52,349 bases of DNA from a virus: IMG/VR virus record IMGVR_UViG_3300045257_000113, positions 1-52,349 of that record. The stretch is one strand, 5' to 3'. The notes beneath the pieces were generated by a model that made no database searches, was not told the origin of the DNA, and saw only the letters and a program-made list of their open reading frames with translations. A program made the translations under genes and the position numbers. Numbering within the stretch: position 1 is the first letter of the stretch; the number at the start of each line of letters is the position of its first letter. Below, in pieces: positions 16,841-25,042 of the stretch.

Positions 16841-19800
16841 ATGGACGACACCGACACACAAGTTGCTGATTTGCCGGCTCAGACGCCAGAAACTCCTGAA
16901 CCACCACAGGGGGTATTCTCTGCCAAGCCCTGGGAAGAAGTTGCCCCCAAGTTCAAAGAGGCGTTTCCTGCTCTTGACGAAGGCGAGATGAAGCGGCGTT
17001 ACGAGCAAGCTACGCTTCTTGCCCAGACCAGAGCACACTTCAATCAGCAAGGTTATAACCCCGGCGAGTTTGTTGCCAGGCGTGGACTGCCGTTCTCGTC
17101 GGCGGCAATTGGCGCCATGACGGATAGCGATTACACGTCTGCCAAGAAACGCTTCGAGGAAGGCAATCCGCAAAAGGGCGATGAGTTGTCCATCGCCAGT
17201 TATGAGCGATTGAAACGGCTGGATGCGGAAACAGAATCAACTGCTGGAGGATTTGCGGCATCCAAGGCTTTGCAAGGCGGGGCTATCGCGGGCGAGTATT
17301 TTGCTGGCATGGGGGCACTCAGGGCACTCGGCTTATTGCCGCAAGCGGCTGCTGGGGCGAGCCTGGCTTCCCGCGCTGCCAACTTTGCGGGACGGGCCGC
17401 TGCAACAACGGCCACGATGCCTTCAGCCATCCTTCCGGAATGGACCCAGAAGAACATTGAAGCGGGACGAAGTGCTACGGATCTCACTGGTCTGCCCTCG
17501 GCCGTCGCCAAGGGCCTCCTCTTTAATGCCATTCTCGAAGGCACTGGTGGCATAGCAAACAAGCTGCTTCCTGGCGGTGGATTAGCGAGGGCCGCAGGCA
17601 GGGTTCCTACTGCCGCTGCCGGTGGTGTCGCGGCTCAGCAAGTTGCCGACTTTGCTGGCGGCATGATGCAATATGCTTCCGGATTGAAAGGCGACTTCGG
17701 GGCTTTCTTTGAAGGCGACTGGGGAGATGCCGGGAAACGCTTGGCAGCACAGTTTGTTGGCTTTGCCGCCTTTGCTGCCCTTCACGAAGGCTTGGCGGCT
17801 GGCAGACGAGTGCTCGACGAGGCCAAGGAAGAGTTCCAGAAGCAGAAGGGGCTTGGATACTCGTCGGAAGAAGCCCTTCGGTTGGCATACAAGAAGCTTT
17901 CACCGCAAGACGCCTACCGCCGCGCATCTGCCGACATGCACCCGGACAGAAATCCTGGCGAGTCGGAAGCGGCGACTAAGGCAACCAAGGATCTAAACGG
18001 GGCCTATGACGACTACAAGGCGGCCGTCAAGAAAGGCGATGAGGCAGGTGCCAAAGCGGCGGCTGGGCGGATAGATGCGATCCATCAGGCTTGGAATGCC
18101 CGTCCCAAGCCGCAAGCTGCCCAGAAGCCCTCTGAACAAGCCCCGGAAGCGACTGGTGGCGAACAGTACCACGGAATGACCGTCAAAAGGGTCAACGCCG
18201 AAGAGTACCGCCAGCAGAGTCGTTCGGACCAGGAATTGGGGACGGCCAAGGTCCACGGCAACGTAATCTACCTGTCTGACGAGGTGGAACCGGGCAAAGA
18301 TACGGCTACGGTGATGCACCAGGCACTTCTTGAGCATAAGGCTGAGTCGAGAGGGCTGTCCGACGATCAAGCCGAACAGCTGATGATTGCTCATGAGCAC
18401 CACGAAGGCAAAAGGGGGACCGGCGCAGGGGAAGGGAAGGTGGTCCCCGCTAGCGTTTATGCAGATGGCGGAAACGGTGTTGGAAGAACTCAGACTGGCC
18501 AGGTGGTCCGGCTTGTCGATGGAGCAGAGGTCCGAGTTAAGCTTGATCCAACATTCGTTGAGGGAGGCAATCACCAGGCTCTCAAGTACATCCCCAAAGG
18601 AGAAATCTGGGTCGAAAAGACGCTGGCGGGTAAACACCCGCGCGAAGTGGCACTTACGGTTCACCACGAAGCGCTCGAAAGCGAGTTGATGCGCAAGGGT
18701 GCGTCCTACAAGAAGGCTCACCAGAAGGCTTCGCTGTCGGAGTTTGCGCTGCGAAGCGGTCAACAAGGTACGATGACTTCTCAACCACCGCCAACCGCAG
18801 CCGCTCCGGCAGCACCTCACCCCCTGGACGCCTTGGCCAAACGAGCGCAGTCAGGCCGTCCAGTTTCCATTGATGAAGTTGCCGACGCTGCCGGTCTTAA
18901 CGACCGCGAGTACGACCTGCTCATGGAAATGGGTAAGGGCAAGAGGCTGGAAGAGGCAGGACAGGCTATCAGCCTCAATAACCGGCAGCGGGCTCATCAA
19001 ATCGCTGGCGACATTGCCGAGAAGCTTGGCCTAGACCGCTCCCTGTCCAAACAGGTCGAGGATGCCGTTGCCGAACCTGGACTCAAGAAAGATGCGATCA
19101 AGCCCTTGGAAGGTGCAGCTTTCTCCGAAAAGGACATGAGGACCGATCCGGCACTTAAAGCAGAATTGAAACGCGCCAAGGCTCCCCGAAGTGAAGAGGA
19201 ACGCATCTTACAAAGGATGAACAAGCTTGGTCGTAGAATAGAGAGAGAGGCCCGCCAAAACGGCGGTGATTTGACCGATGAACAACACGAACGGTTTGCA
19301 TCCGAGAGTCAACGCCTTGCTGGCGAGCTTGAAGCAGCACGCGCCGAACGAGGGACCATCGAGCCGTCACCCGTTCGACGTGAGCCCAGCGGCCAATTAC
19401 AAGGCGGCAACCCGCCTCTTGGGGCTGCGGGTCCGCAACAAGAAGATCTCGGGCAGCAAGGGGCCGGCAATCCCCCAAGCCGTGCTCAAGCCCCCCGTAA
19501 CAAGCTAAGACAGCCAGGCCAGAAGGGGTCGGGCCGCAAGGGTCAACTTGACATCGGGGCCATCTTCGCCGCTATCAAGGGACCGCCCAAGCCCCAACCC
19601 GCACCAGTCCCGCCATCCAATGAGCCACGTCTGAAGTTCGGCCTACAGCGGACCTTCCCGGCACTGACGAAGCTCAGCCCGCGCACGGGGGCAGCCTTTG
19701 CTCGAGCGGCGAACGCCAAGGCCACGCTGGAGGCAACCAAGAACTACATGGAGCATGCGCTGAAGATAGCCGGCGAGACCATCGCTCACATGAAAGAAGA

Positions 19801-21805
19801 CAGCCCCAAGGACCTTCTGAGCGGCGCTGCGATTATGCAGACCCGCATGGATCTGGAGAGAGCAGCGGCGCAACAGGACGTGGCTCGCCTTCACCAGCAA
19901 CTCAACCAGAAGATCCAGGCCCTTATCGCCAAGAACCCCGCCATCACCCCAGCAGAGATCGCCACGGCCTTGAAGAACGAGATGGCGGCCTTTCAGGAAG
20001 CCAGGAGGCACGCTGGCACTGTCGCGGACCTGATAGGCAAGCCAGGTTCCCCTTTACAGACGCGAGCCGATTATAACCGCGTTATGGGGCACCTGGGGAC
20101 ATTTTTGCAGGATGCTCGCGGGATCTGGACGCCGAAGGTCGAGGGTTACTTCACGGACCTAACAGGACATCCGCCGTCCGGGCGCAACCAGATTCCCGGC
20201 TTTCCCGTCACGGCCATAGCGGTAGACGACCAGGGTCAGCCGCTTGGCAAGGGCGTGGTCCGGACTGGTAACACACTGGCCAATGAACGGCTGCGCAAGG
20301 GTGGCTACACGAAACACGCGGAACTTGAAGAAGACGCCTACGATCTCAGTCTCAAACGGATGATGGAGCGAACGCTTTCCCAGCGCATTCCTGAAGCAAT
20401 GCGAGCTGTGGCCGTGCGGACAGGAGTGCAGGAGGGCGTCATCAAGGTTGTCAAGAAAGGGGAGCAGCCGCCTCAGTTGTGGGAAGAATTAATGCTTAAG
20501 CCCGCCAAGGGCATTCCCGAATTGCCTGCTGGCGAGCGATACTTTACGCATCCCGGCGCGAAAAAGGACATAACACAAGCCCTGAACATTGAGTCAACAG
20601 CAGGTGAGAAGGTTGGCGAAGCGATCAGCACCGCTCTCGGTGGTGGCACAATCCCCGGCAAGTTCCTCGGACGCCTGACCCAGATAACCTTACTCACCCC
20701 GACCGAACTCATGGTCCATCTTGGCGGGAATATCCCCACGGCGCTGTTCAAGGAAGGGATGGGTTTCCCGGTATCCAGCGTCGGCCGTTGGCTGGTGGGC
20801 ATGTGGCACGCCTTCAAGGGAGATCCGCAGTTTCTTGAGAAGCTGATGAAGGTTGCCGAGATCGGAGCATCCTTCGAGCATCGAGAAGGCACAGGACTCT
20901 TTGCCAACCATCCCCTCGACCCGACCTATCTAATCAATAAGGTCTCGACTGCCCTCATCGACTTGGGGCAGGACTCGATGCGCGTCATGGCGGCGGATGC
21001 CTGGGACCGCATGGTAGCGTCTGGGCGCAAGCAACAATCGGAGAGTCTCAAGCGAGACTTCATCAACCAGATCCTTGGCAATTATTCCAAGAATGGCGGG
21101 AATGCTTTTCTGACGCTGCTCAAGGAATTGCACATTCAGCCCTTCGCCACGGCCGCGAGCACGTTCACCGAACAGGGCGTGCGAGCAGGCTACTTCGTCG
21201 GTAACTCGCCGAATCCGACGTGGGCCAAGTTCCTGCTCAACACAGCCTTGCAAATGGCCAAGCTTGCCCCTCTGTTTGTTCTGGGACCTTTCCTGAACTG
21301 GAAGAATCACGGCGAGTGTTTTCCCGCCGATGCCCCGCCATTTGCCATAAAGACTGGAGAAGGCAAGTACGTGGACCCTCTGGGCGTCTTTGGTGGTCGT
21401 CGCGGGTATCGAGCAACAGGGGCCGAAGCCTTAGCAGAGGGCAAGCCAGAGCGAGCATTGGGCGACATCGGTCATGCTGGCATTCATTTGGTTGCTGGCC
21501 CTGCTCCTGATTTCGTCAAGACCGCCATGACAGGCAGCAATCTCCAGGGTACGCAGCTTGCGGCCAAAGTCTCGACGGCAAAGACCGTCACCGGAATCAA
21601 CAAGGCTGCTCAGCGTGGATCGCCGCCAGCCAACTCCAGCCAGGCATGGGAAAATCTGAAGGCTGCCATCATTAACTCCAACTCGCTGCTGAAGACATTC
21701 TTCCCCCAGACGACGACCGAGAAGAACAAGTCTTTGAGCGAGCGGTTCCAGGGGATGATTCCCTTTGGAGAAAAGGGACACGCGCCCAAGGCAAAGAAGC
21801 GGTAA
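16841..21805 (+). CDS. Giant ejection/internal virion protein with embedded DnaJ domain
   Basis: 1654 residues, the longest gene here. N-terminal helices are followed by Gly/Ala-rich amphipathic segments (about 125-320) that could insert in membranes. Residues about 352-395 (YRRASADMHPDRNPGE, then ATKDLNGAYDDYKAA) form a J-domain with intact HPD tripeptide. Two His/Glu-rich segments follow (VMHQALLEHKAE near 490; LTVHHEALESELMRKG near 605). A LuxR/sigma region 4-like helix-turn-helix runs from LNDREYDLLMEMGKGK to RAHQIAGDIAEKLG (about 685-725). A long coiled coil covers 950-1050, and a hydrophobic segment lies near 1465-1487. Giant multi-domain proteins at this position are ejected into the host in short-tailed phages. 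Domain calls are from motifs; the overall role is inferred. Confidence 0.65.
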   Translation: MDDTDTQVADLPAQTPETPEPPQGVFSAKPWEEVAPKFKEAFPALDEGEMKRRYEQATLLAQTRAHFNQQGYNPGEFVARRGLPFSSAAIGAMTDSDYTSAKKRFEEGNPQKGDELSIASYERLKRLDAETESTAGGFAASKALQGGAIAGEYFAGMGALRALGLLPQAAAGASLASRAANFAGRAAATTATMPSAILPEWTQKNIEAGRSATDLTGLPSAVAKGLLFNAILEGTGGIANKLLPGGGLARAAGRVPTAAAGGVAAQQVADFAGGMMQYASGLKGDFGAFFEGDWGDAGKRLAAQFVGFAAFAALHEGLAAGRRVLDEAKEEFQKQKGLGYSSEEALRLAYKKLSPQDAYRRASADMHPDRNPGESEAATKATKDLNGAYDDYKAAVKKGDEAGAKAAAGRIDAIHQAWNARPKPQAAQKPSEQAPEATGGEQYHGMTVKRVNAEEYRQQSRSDQELGTAKVHGNVIYLSDEVEPGKDTATVMHQALLEHKAESRGLSDDQAEQLMIAHEHHEGKRGTGAGEGKVVPASVYADGGNGVGRTQTGQVVRLVDGAEVRVKLDPTFVEGGNHQALKYIPKGEIWVEKTLAGKHPREVALTVHHEALESELMRKGASYKKAHQKASLSEFALRSGQQGTMTSQPPPTAAAPAAPHPLDALAKRAQSGRPVSIDEVADAAGLNDREYDLLMEMGKGKRLEEAGQAISLNNRQRAHQIAGDIAEKLGLDRSLSKQVEDAVAEPGLKKDAIKPLEGAAFSEKDMRTDPALKAELKRAKAPRSEEERILQRMNKLGRRIEREARQNGGDLTDEQHERFASESQRLAGELEAARAERGTIEPSPVRREPSGQLQGGNPPLGAAGPQQEDLGQQGAGNPPSRAQAPRNKLRQPGQKGSGRKGQLDIGAIFAAIKGPPKPQPAPVPPSNEPRLKFGLQRTFPALTKLSPRTGAAFARAANAKATLEATKNYMEHALKIAGETIAHMKEDSPKDLLSGAAIMQTRMDLERAAAQQDVARLHQQLNQKIQALIAKNPAITPAEIATALKNEMAAFQEARRHAGTVADLIGKPGSPLQTRADYNRVMGHLGTFLQDARGIWTPKVEGYFTDLTGHPPSGRNQIPGFPVTAIAVDDQGQPLGKGVVRTGNTLANERLRKGGYTKHAELEEDAYDLSLKRMMERTLSQRIPEAMRAVAVRTGVQEGVIKVVKKGEQPPQLWEELMLKPAKGIPELPAGERYFTHPGAKKDITQALNIESTAGEKVGEAISTALGGGTIPGKFLGRLTQITLLTPTELMVHLGGNIPTALFKEGMGFPVSSVGRWLVGMWHAFKGDPQFLEKLMKVAEIGASFEHREGTGLFANHPLDPTYLINKVSTALIDLGQDSMRVMAADAWDRMVASGRKQQSESLKRDFINQILGNYSKNGGNAFLTLLKELHIQPFATAASTFTEQGVRAGYFVGNSPNPTWAKFLLNTALQMAKLAPLFVLGPFLNWKNHGECFPADAPPFAIKTGEGKYVDPLGVFGGRRGYRATGAEALAEGKPERALGDIGHAGIHLVAGPAPDFVKTAMTGSNLQGTQLAAKVSTAKTVTGINKAAQRGSPPANSSQAWENLKAAIINSNSLLKTFFPQTTTEKNKSLSERFQGMIPFGEKGHAPKAKKR

Positions 21806-21866
21806 GGTTACCGCAGGGTTTAAGCTGGAAACCACCGAAGCACCGACGCGGAGGCGAGAACGCAGA

Positions 21867-22424
21867 ATGGCGGAAGAAATGAACGGAGCATCGCAAAAAA
21901 GCATTCTCATCGCTCTGGGCATTGTGGCCACGGCCACCATATTCGGCTCTGCGCTGTCCGCTCCAAACGCCGCGCAGATCATCGGGTTTGGTTCCTTGGT
22001 CTGCGTTTCCCTCCTTGGCTTGCTTCAGCAGATTCGCAATAGCGCCAAGCTGGATGTGGCTGCTCAGAAAGTCGACGTGGCTGCCGTAAAAACAGAGGAA
22101 GTCAAGCAAGCGCTCGCCAAGTCCGACAAAAAGGTTGAAGAGGTGAAGCAGGCCCTCCTCGTATCAGACAAAAAGACGGATGTGCAGATGGCGGACCTGG
22201 CCAAGGTTGCCACGGCCACACACACGCTGGTCAACAACAAGATGGCCATTCAGTTGAAGATCAGCGCCACGGCCTTGCGTCAAGTGGCTAACCTCATGAA
22301 AGCCTCCAGTACCTCCGGTTGGCAGGAAGCCGAAAAGGCGGCAGGAGATGCTGACGCCTTATTGGCCGATCATGAGGCGAAGCAGGACAAGGTCGATGCC
22401 GTAACCGAAAAGCTGTCCGGATAG
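21867..22424 (+). CDS. Membrane protein with two N-terminal TM segments and a coiled coil
   Basis: 185 residues from ATG 21867. Residues 11-31 (SILIALGIVATATIFGSALS) and 36-57 (AQIIGFGSLVCVSLLGLLQQ) are hydrophobic and would form a hairpin; residues 60-130 are a heptad-rich coiled coil with two near-repeats (VEEVKQALxxSDKK). This resembles bitopic phage holin or spanin-like accessories and also superinfection-exclusion proteins. It ends just before an intrinsic terminator, closing the tail operon. Function not established. Confidence 0.55.
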   Translation: MAEEMNGASQKSILIALGIVATATIFGSALSAPNAAQIIGFGSLVCVSLLGLLQQIRNSAKLDVAAQKVDVAAVKTEEVKQALAKSDKKVEEVKQALLVSDKKTDVQMADLAKVATATHTLVNNKMAIQLKISATALRQVANLMKASSTSGWQEAEKAAGDADALLADHEAKQDKVDAVTEKLSG

Positions 22425-22465
22425 TCGTACAATACCCCCTGAGCGCTGACGGGGCGCTCTACGGG

Positions 22466-22503
22466 GCGGATCAGGGAGACAGGGGAACCAGATCCGCTCT
22501 TTT
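22466..22503 (+). terminator. Rho-independent terminator
   Basis: Seven-base stem GCGGATC / GATCCGC followed by TCTTTT. A second hairpin (GAGCGC, loop TGACGGG, GCGCTC) lies just upstream at 22441-22459. Located after the last large structural gene, it probably ends the late transcript or attenuates into the accessory genes. Confidence 0.65.
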
Positions 22504-22525
22504 CACTTCCCCAAGGAGAAATCCA

Positions 22526-22813
22526 ATGGCAAAGACACTTGCTGAAACGCTCACCGCCTGCGGATGCGATCCAGCCGAGCATAAGCCTGCGCTGGACCAT
22601 TTATCGCAGAATCCTGCCGTCAAGCGCTTCCACGAACTTGTAAAGAAGGGCGATCCCGCATCCGCAGCCGAAGGCGACAAGATCGCCAAGATGTGTGTGG
22701 TTACGCTCTTGCACTTCTTTGAGGCCGCCCACGAGGGCAACAAGGCCCACGGCACCAAAGACTCGCATATTGTAAAGCTCGCCCTTGAACACCTACCGCA
22801 CATCCTGAAGTAA
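22526..22813 (+). CDS. Hypothetical helical protein
   Basis: 95 residues, ATG with the strong site AAGGAGAAATCC. The predicted fold is helical with His and Lys throughout (VTLLHFFEAAHEGNKAHG) and two N-terminal cysteines (ACGCDP). First gene after the terminator, so it may have its own promoter or be expressed by read-through. No family recognised. Confidence 0.6.
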   Translation: MAKTLAETLTACGCDPAEHKPALDHLSQNPAVKRFHELVKKGDPASAAEGDKIAKMCVVTLLHFFEAAHEGNKAHGTKDSHIVKLALEHLPHILK

Positions 22814-22824
22814 AGGAGACTCCA

Positions 22825-23208
22825 TTGACTACTCTACTTATGCTCCCCGGCCTGGGACTGCCCTTGGCTCCTACGGCTGGCGTGAAGGGAGCCTTTGTTC
22901 CACCTCCCACGGCTCCCTACCTGCCGCCTCAGAACGTAGCGGTGACAACGTTGGACCGTACTGAAGGCGGCATCGACTTTTACAATATGACCATCCCTGG
23001 TGGCTTCTTCGGGTCGAACGACTTCCAGTTTGGCGTGCCAGCGGGAACGCCTGCCGGCAAGGTTGCCTTGGCTGCTGGCTATATCCTGTCCTGGAGCAAG
23101 TTTTACTCGACGGTCGTGGCACCGTTCCTGATGAGCGGCGACTATGCTTCAGGGGTTGCTGCGTGTTCTTGGTTCTCGGTGAATATCCAGCCGCTTTACG
23201 GAGTGTAA
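22825..23208 (+). CDS. Hypothetical protein, TTG start
   Basis: 127 residues starting at TTG 22825, supported by AAAGGAGACTCCA at correct spacing. The N-terminal 40 residues are hydrophobic and Pro-rich (LLMLPGLGLPLAPTAG); the rest is Gly/Phe/Ser-rich with strands such as GGFFGSNDFQFGVPAGTP. It could be a small surface or membrane-associated protein. Start of a series of five tiny genes with membrane segments or paralogy. Confidence 0.5.
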   Translation: MTTLLMLPGLGLPLAPTAGVKGAFVPPPTAPYLPPQNVAVTTLDRTEGGIDFYNMTIPGGFFGSNDFQFGVPAGTPAGKVALAAGYILSWSKFYSTVVAPFLMSGDYASGVAACSWFSVNIQPLYGV

Positions 23209-23210
23209 CC

Positions 23211-23393
23211 ATGACTGTATGGGTAGTTGTCTGGGTCGTTCTTATGATGTTTTGGCTGTTCTTCGGCTGCTGGTGGGGGTGGAACCCGGCCGCTCCCGCT
23301 GGGCTGGGTAACACGCTCATCCCCTGGCTGTGCGTGCTGATTCTCGGCCTCATCGTCTTCGGTGCTGTCAACCCTGGCGTGGGACTAAGGTGA
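23211..23393 (+). CDS. Small two-helix membrane protein, holin-like
   Basis: 60 residues, ATG with GGAGTGTAACC upstream. Residues 2-24 are Val/Trp/Leu/Phe-rich and residues 35-55 form a second transmembrane segment, joined by a short Gly/Pro loop. The size and two-TM hairpin topology match class II holins. Two further single-TM mini-proteins follow immediately. Holin function is an inference from topology. Confidence 0.5.
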   Translation: MTVWVVVWVVLMMFWLFFGCWWGWNPAAPAGLGNTLIPWLCVLILGLIVFGAVNPGVGLR

Positions 23394-23396
23394 CGC

Positions 23397-23504
23397 ATGG
23401 AAATCATTCTGGCTGCCGGCATCGGCTTCTTGATTGGCGTCGTCGCGTGCTACGTCCACAAGGTTGTCCGAGAAAACATCGGCGAACCGTGGCCTAGGGA
23501 GTGA
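23397..23504 (+). CDS. Tiny single-TM protein (35 residues)
   Basis: Begins MEIILAAGIGFLIGVVACYV, a single membrane-spanning helix, followed by a charged tail KVVRENIGEPWPRE. Four bases separate it from the upstream stop and three from the downstream start, so it fits the compact gene order. Possibly a holin regulator or lysis accessory. Too short for family assignment. Confidence 0.45.
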   Translation: MEIILAAGIGFLIGVVACYVHKVVRENIGEPWPRE

Positions 23505-23507
23505 TTA

Positions 23508-23651
23508 ATGCTGACGTTTTGGATCGGACTTGGCTGCTTCCTGATCGGCCTGATCGTTGGTGTGCCGGTTGGGAGCAGATTGGAATTGGCGCGCATGGCT
23601 ATGTGGATAGCCGACAAGAAAAAAGAGCGGGCAGCAAAGCTGATAAGATAA
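23508..23651 (+). CDS. Tiny single-TM protein (47 residues)
   Basis: Starts MLTFWIGLGCFLIGLIVGVP (TM helix), followed by a basic amphipathic tail ending KKKERAAKLIR. The topology is an N-terminal anchor with cytoplasmic positive charge, like small phage membrane peptides involved in lysis timing or superinfection exclusion. Same style as its upstream neighbour, possibly a diverged duplicate. Confidence 0.45.
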   Translation: MLTFWIGLGCFLIGLIVGVPVGSRLELARMAMWIADKKKERAAKLIR

Positions 23652-23655
23652 GAGC

Positions 23656-23829
23656 ATGTTTACAGTCACGTTAAACCTGAACGTCACGATTGGCGTCTCG
23701 ACCCCGCTCATGGCCATGCTCATGCAGTTGCTCGGGGACCCAGAGAAGATTCAGGAATTAACCGACAAGCTCAAAGCATCTGGCGATGCTCTTTCGGCGG
23801 CAGTTGCCGCTAATGCCCCCAAACCCTAA
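23656..23829 (+). CDS. Small helical protein, paralogue of the next gene
   Basis: 57 residues from ATG 23656. An N-terminal strand (TVTLNLNVTIGVST) is followed by an amphipathic helix LTDKLKASGDALSAAVAANA. The second half is clearly related to that of the downstream gene (LADKLKASADALATAVTANT), so the pair arose by tandem duplication. Proteins ending in this kind of Ala/Ser/Leu helix are frequent small phage proteins, possibly trimeric. Confidence 0.5.
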   Translation: MFTVTLNLNVTIGVSTPLMAMLMQLLGDPEKIQELTDKLKASGDALSAAVAANAPKP

Positions 23830-23840
23830 AGGAGAAATTT

Positions 23841-24062
23841 ATGGGAGACCTTGGACCTCTTACCGCACAAGTCACGGCCAATACGGACGTGGAAGGTTCA
23901 GCCGTCACGCTGATTAACGGCCTGGCTGCTCAGATCATCGCGTTGAAGAATGATCCCGTGGCCCTGCAAGCACTGGCCGACAAGCTGAAGGCATCTGCTG
24001 ATGCCTTGGCGACCGCAGTTACGGCAAACACGCCAGCGCCGTCCTCGAAGAAGAAACCCTGA
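23841..24062 (+). CDS. Small helical protein, paralogue of the previous gene
   Basis: 73 residues, ATG with AAAGGAGAAATTT upstream. A Val/Thr-rich N-terminus leads to an Ala/Leu-rich amphipathic helix (LADKLKASADALATAVTANT) and a short Lys tail. Duplicate of the 57-residue neighbour with a different N-terminus. The gene is followed directly by a strong terminator, marking the end of this transcript. Confidence 0.55.
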   Translation: MGDLGPLTAQVTANTDVEGSAVTLINGLAAQIIALKNDPVALQALADKLKASADALATAVTANTPAPSSKKKP

Positions 24063-24091
24063 ACTACTGCATGGGCGTAGCAGTAGCCTCG

Positions 24092-24126
24092 GAGCCGTCT
24101 CAGTGTGGAACGGAGACGGCTCTTTT
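24092..24126 (+). terminator. Strong rho-independent terminator
   Basis: A perfect 10-bp stem GAGCCGTCTC / GAGACGGCTC with an 11-base loop is followed by TTTT. No mismatches. Ends the small-protein cluster. Confidence 0.85.
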
Positions 24127-24157
24127 CATGCGCGGACATTCGGGGTAGAGTAAGTGC

Positions 24158-24403
24158 ATGGCACCACTCATCCACCCTGAAACGCTCTACAACGACTTGG
24201 ATCTTTGCATCCTGTTCGGCTTTTCGGCCGATGATCTAGCAGAGGCGCGGAAGTCGGAAGTTCTTCGCTTCTCACTTTACCGCATGGCCCCGCTCTACCT
24301 CGGCGAGTGGGTGATGGACTGGCTCTCGACGATGGACGAGTACGCCGGGGTTTACCAGTTGTCGAGCTACGGGCTGAGGCAGGCGGTTAGGGATTCGGCA
24401 TGA
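24158..24403 (+). CDS. Hypothetical helical protein
   Basis: 81 residues from ATG 24158; the ribosome site is weak (GTAGAG). N-terminal YNDLDLCILFGFSADDLAEARKSEVLRF resembles the short DNA-binding helix-turn segment of excisionase-like proteins, and the C-terminal part is Tyr/Leu/Trp-rich. First gene after the terminator. Function unknown. Confidence 0.45.
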   Translation: MAPLIHPETLYNDLDLCILFGFSADDLAEARKSEVLRFSLYRMAPLYLGEWVMDWLSTMDEYAGVYQLSSYGLRQAVRDSA

Positions 24404-24455
24404 GGGGTTCCTAGTGTGGTGTGTAGGCTGCTGATTCAACGAGAATGGCGAACAC

Positions 24456-24551
24456 GTGTATCGTGTCTTCGACAGCCAAAGAGAAGCCGAGATTTATGCT
24501 GGTAAGCTGCGGGCCAGCGGCCAGCGAAAAGTTTATCTCTGGGAATTGTGA
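24456..24551 (+). CDS. Possible 31-residue protein (GTG start)
   Basis: Reads YRVFDSQREAEIYAGKLRAS and ends KVYLWEL, which has normal protein character, unlike the competing frame (starting ATG 24445) that spans the same bases. No ATG or clear ribosome site is present, so the start is uncertain. The two overlapping frames cannot both be typical; I favour this one for 24456-24551. Confidence 0.3.
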   Translation: MYRVFDSQREAEIYAGKLRASGQRKVYLWEL

Positions 24552-24558
24552 TCCGGGC

Positions 24559-24645
24559 ATGAGCCGAGACAACTACTGCGACCTGCTCGCGTCACTGTGC
24601 GGCTACGCTTTTCTCGCCTTGCTCTTTTGGGCAGCTTGCCGATGA
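24559..24645 (+). CDS. Possible 28-residue membrane peptide
   Basis: ATG 24559 encodes MSRDNYCDLLASLCGYAFLA and continues as a hydrophobic helix ending AACR. Its stop overlaps the next start (ATGA), consistent with coupling. The same frame is open further upstream to ATG 24445, which would give a 66-residue product with an unconvincing N-terminal half. Assignment is tentative. Confidence 0.3.
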   Translation: MSRDNYCDLLASLCGYAFLALLFWAACR

Positions 24646-24854
24646 AACACGTGGTAATAATCGAGTACCTCAAGCCAGCCTGCTTGGAGAAGACGGACTG
24701 GAAGGTGTTCGACACCCTGGAAGAGGCGAATGCGTACCTCGACGACTGCAAGGCGCAGGTTGCGGAGTTTGAGCCTTTGAAGTCGGCAATCGTCGGGTAT
24801 CAGGTGCTGGCGGTCGAGTCCGTAGAAGAACCTAAAAGCAAGGAGGACGTATGA
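24642..24854 (+). CDS. Hypothetical small protein
   Basis: 70 residues from ATG 24642, ATGA-coupled upstream and downstream. A compact alpha/beta pattern is visible (KHVVIIEYL, then KVFDTLEEANAYLDDCKAQV, then IVGYQVLAVESVEEP), like small ferredoxin-like regulators. No known family. First of five consecutively coupled small genes. Confidence 0.55.
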   Translation: MKHVVIIEYLKPACLEKTDWKVFDTLEEANAYLDDCKAQVAEFEPLKSAIVGYQVLAVESVEEPKSKEDV

Positions 24855-25042
24855 CGAATGGCGTAACCGATGAGCAAATCGACAGACTTGCCACTGACAT
24901 TACCGAGTGCATTTTCACAGCAGGGTTTCACCACGCAGACCGACTTTCTCTGTTCGAGCTTGAACAGTGCGTCGGCAGTTGGAACAAGGAAGAGCTGACC
25001 CAGGCGGTCAAGAGCCTGCTACAGGGGGCGCTACAAAAATGA
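24851..25042 (+). CDS. Small protein, first copy of a tandem paralogue pair
   Basis: 63 residues, ATG with AAGGAGGACGT upstream. Begins TNGVTDEQIDRLATDI and ends SWNKEELTQAVKSLLQGALQ. The gene at 25315 encodes a related protein with the same beginning and end. Mostly helical, charged and cytoplasmic. Each copy is ATGA-coupled to a different partner gene, so a two-gene cassette appears duplicated and diverged. Confidence 0.6.
   Translation: MTNGVTDEQIDRLATDITECIFTAGFHHADRLSLFELEQCVGSWNKEELTQAVKSLLQGALQK

Noticed and set aside
17993-18820. 275-residue minus-strand frame
   Set aside because: Antisense to the J-domain part of the giant gene; composition is typical of a reversed GC-rich gene.
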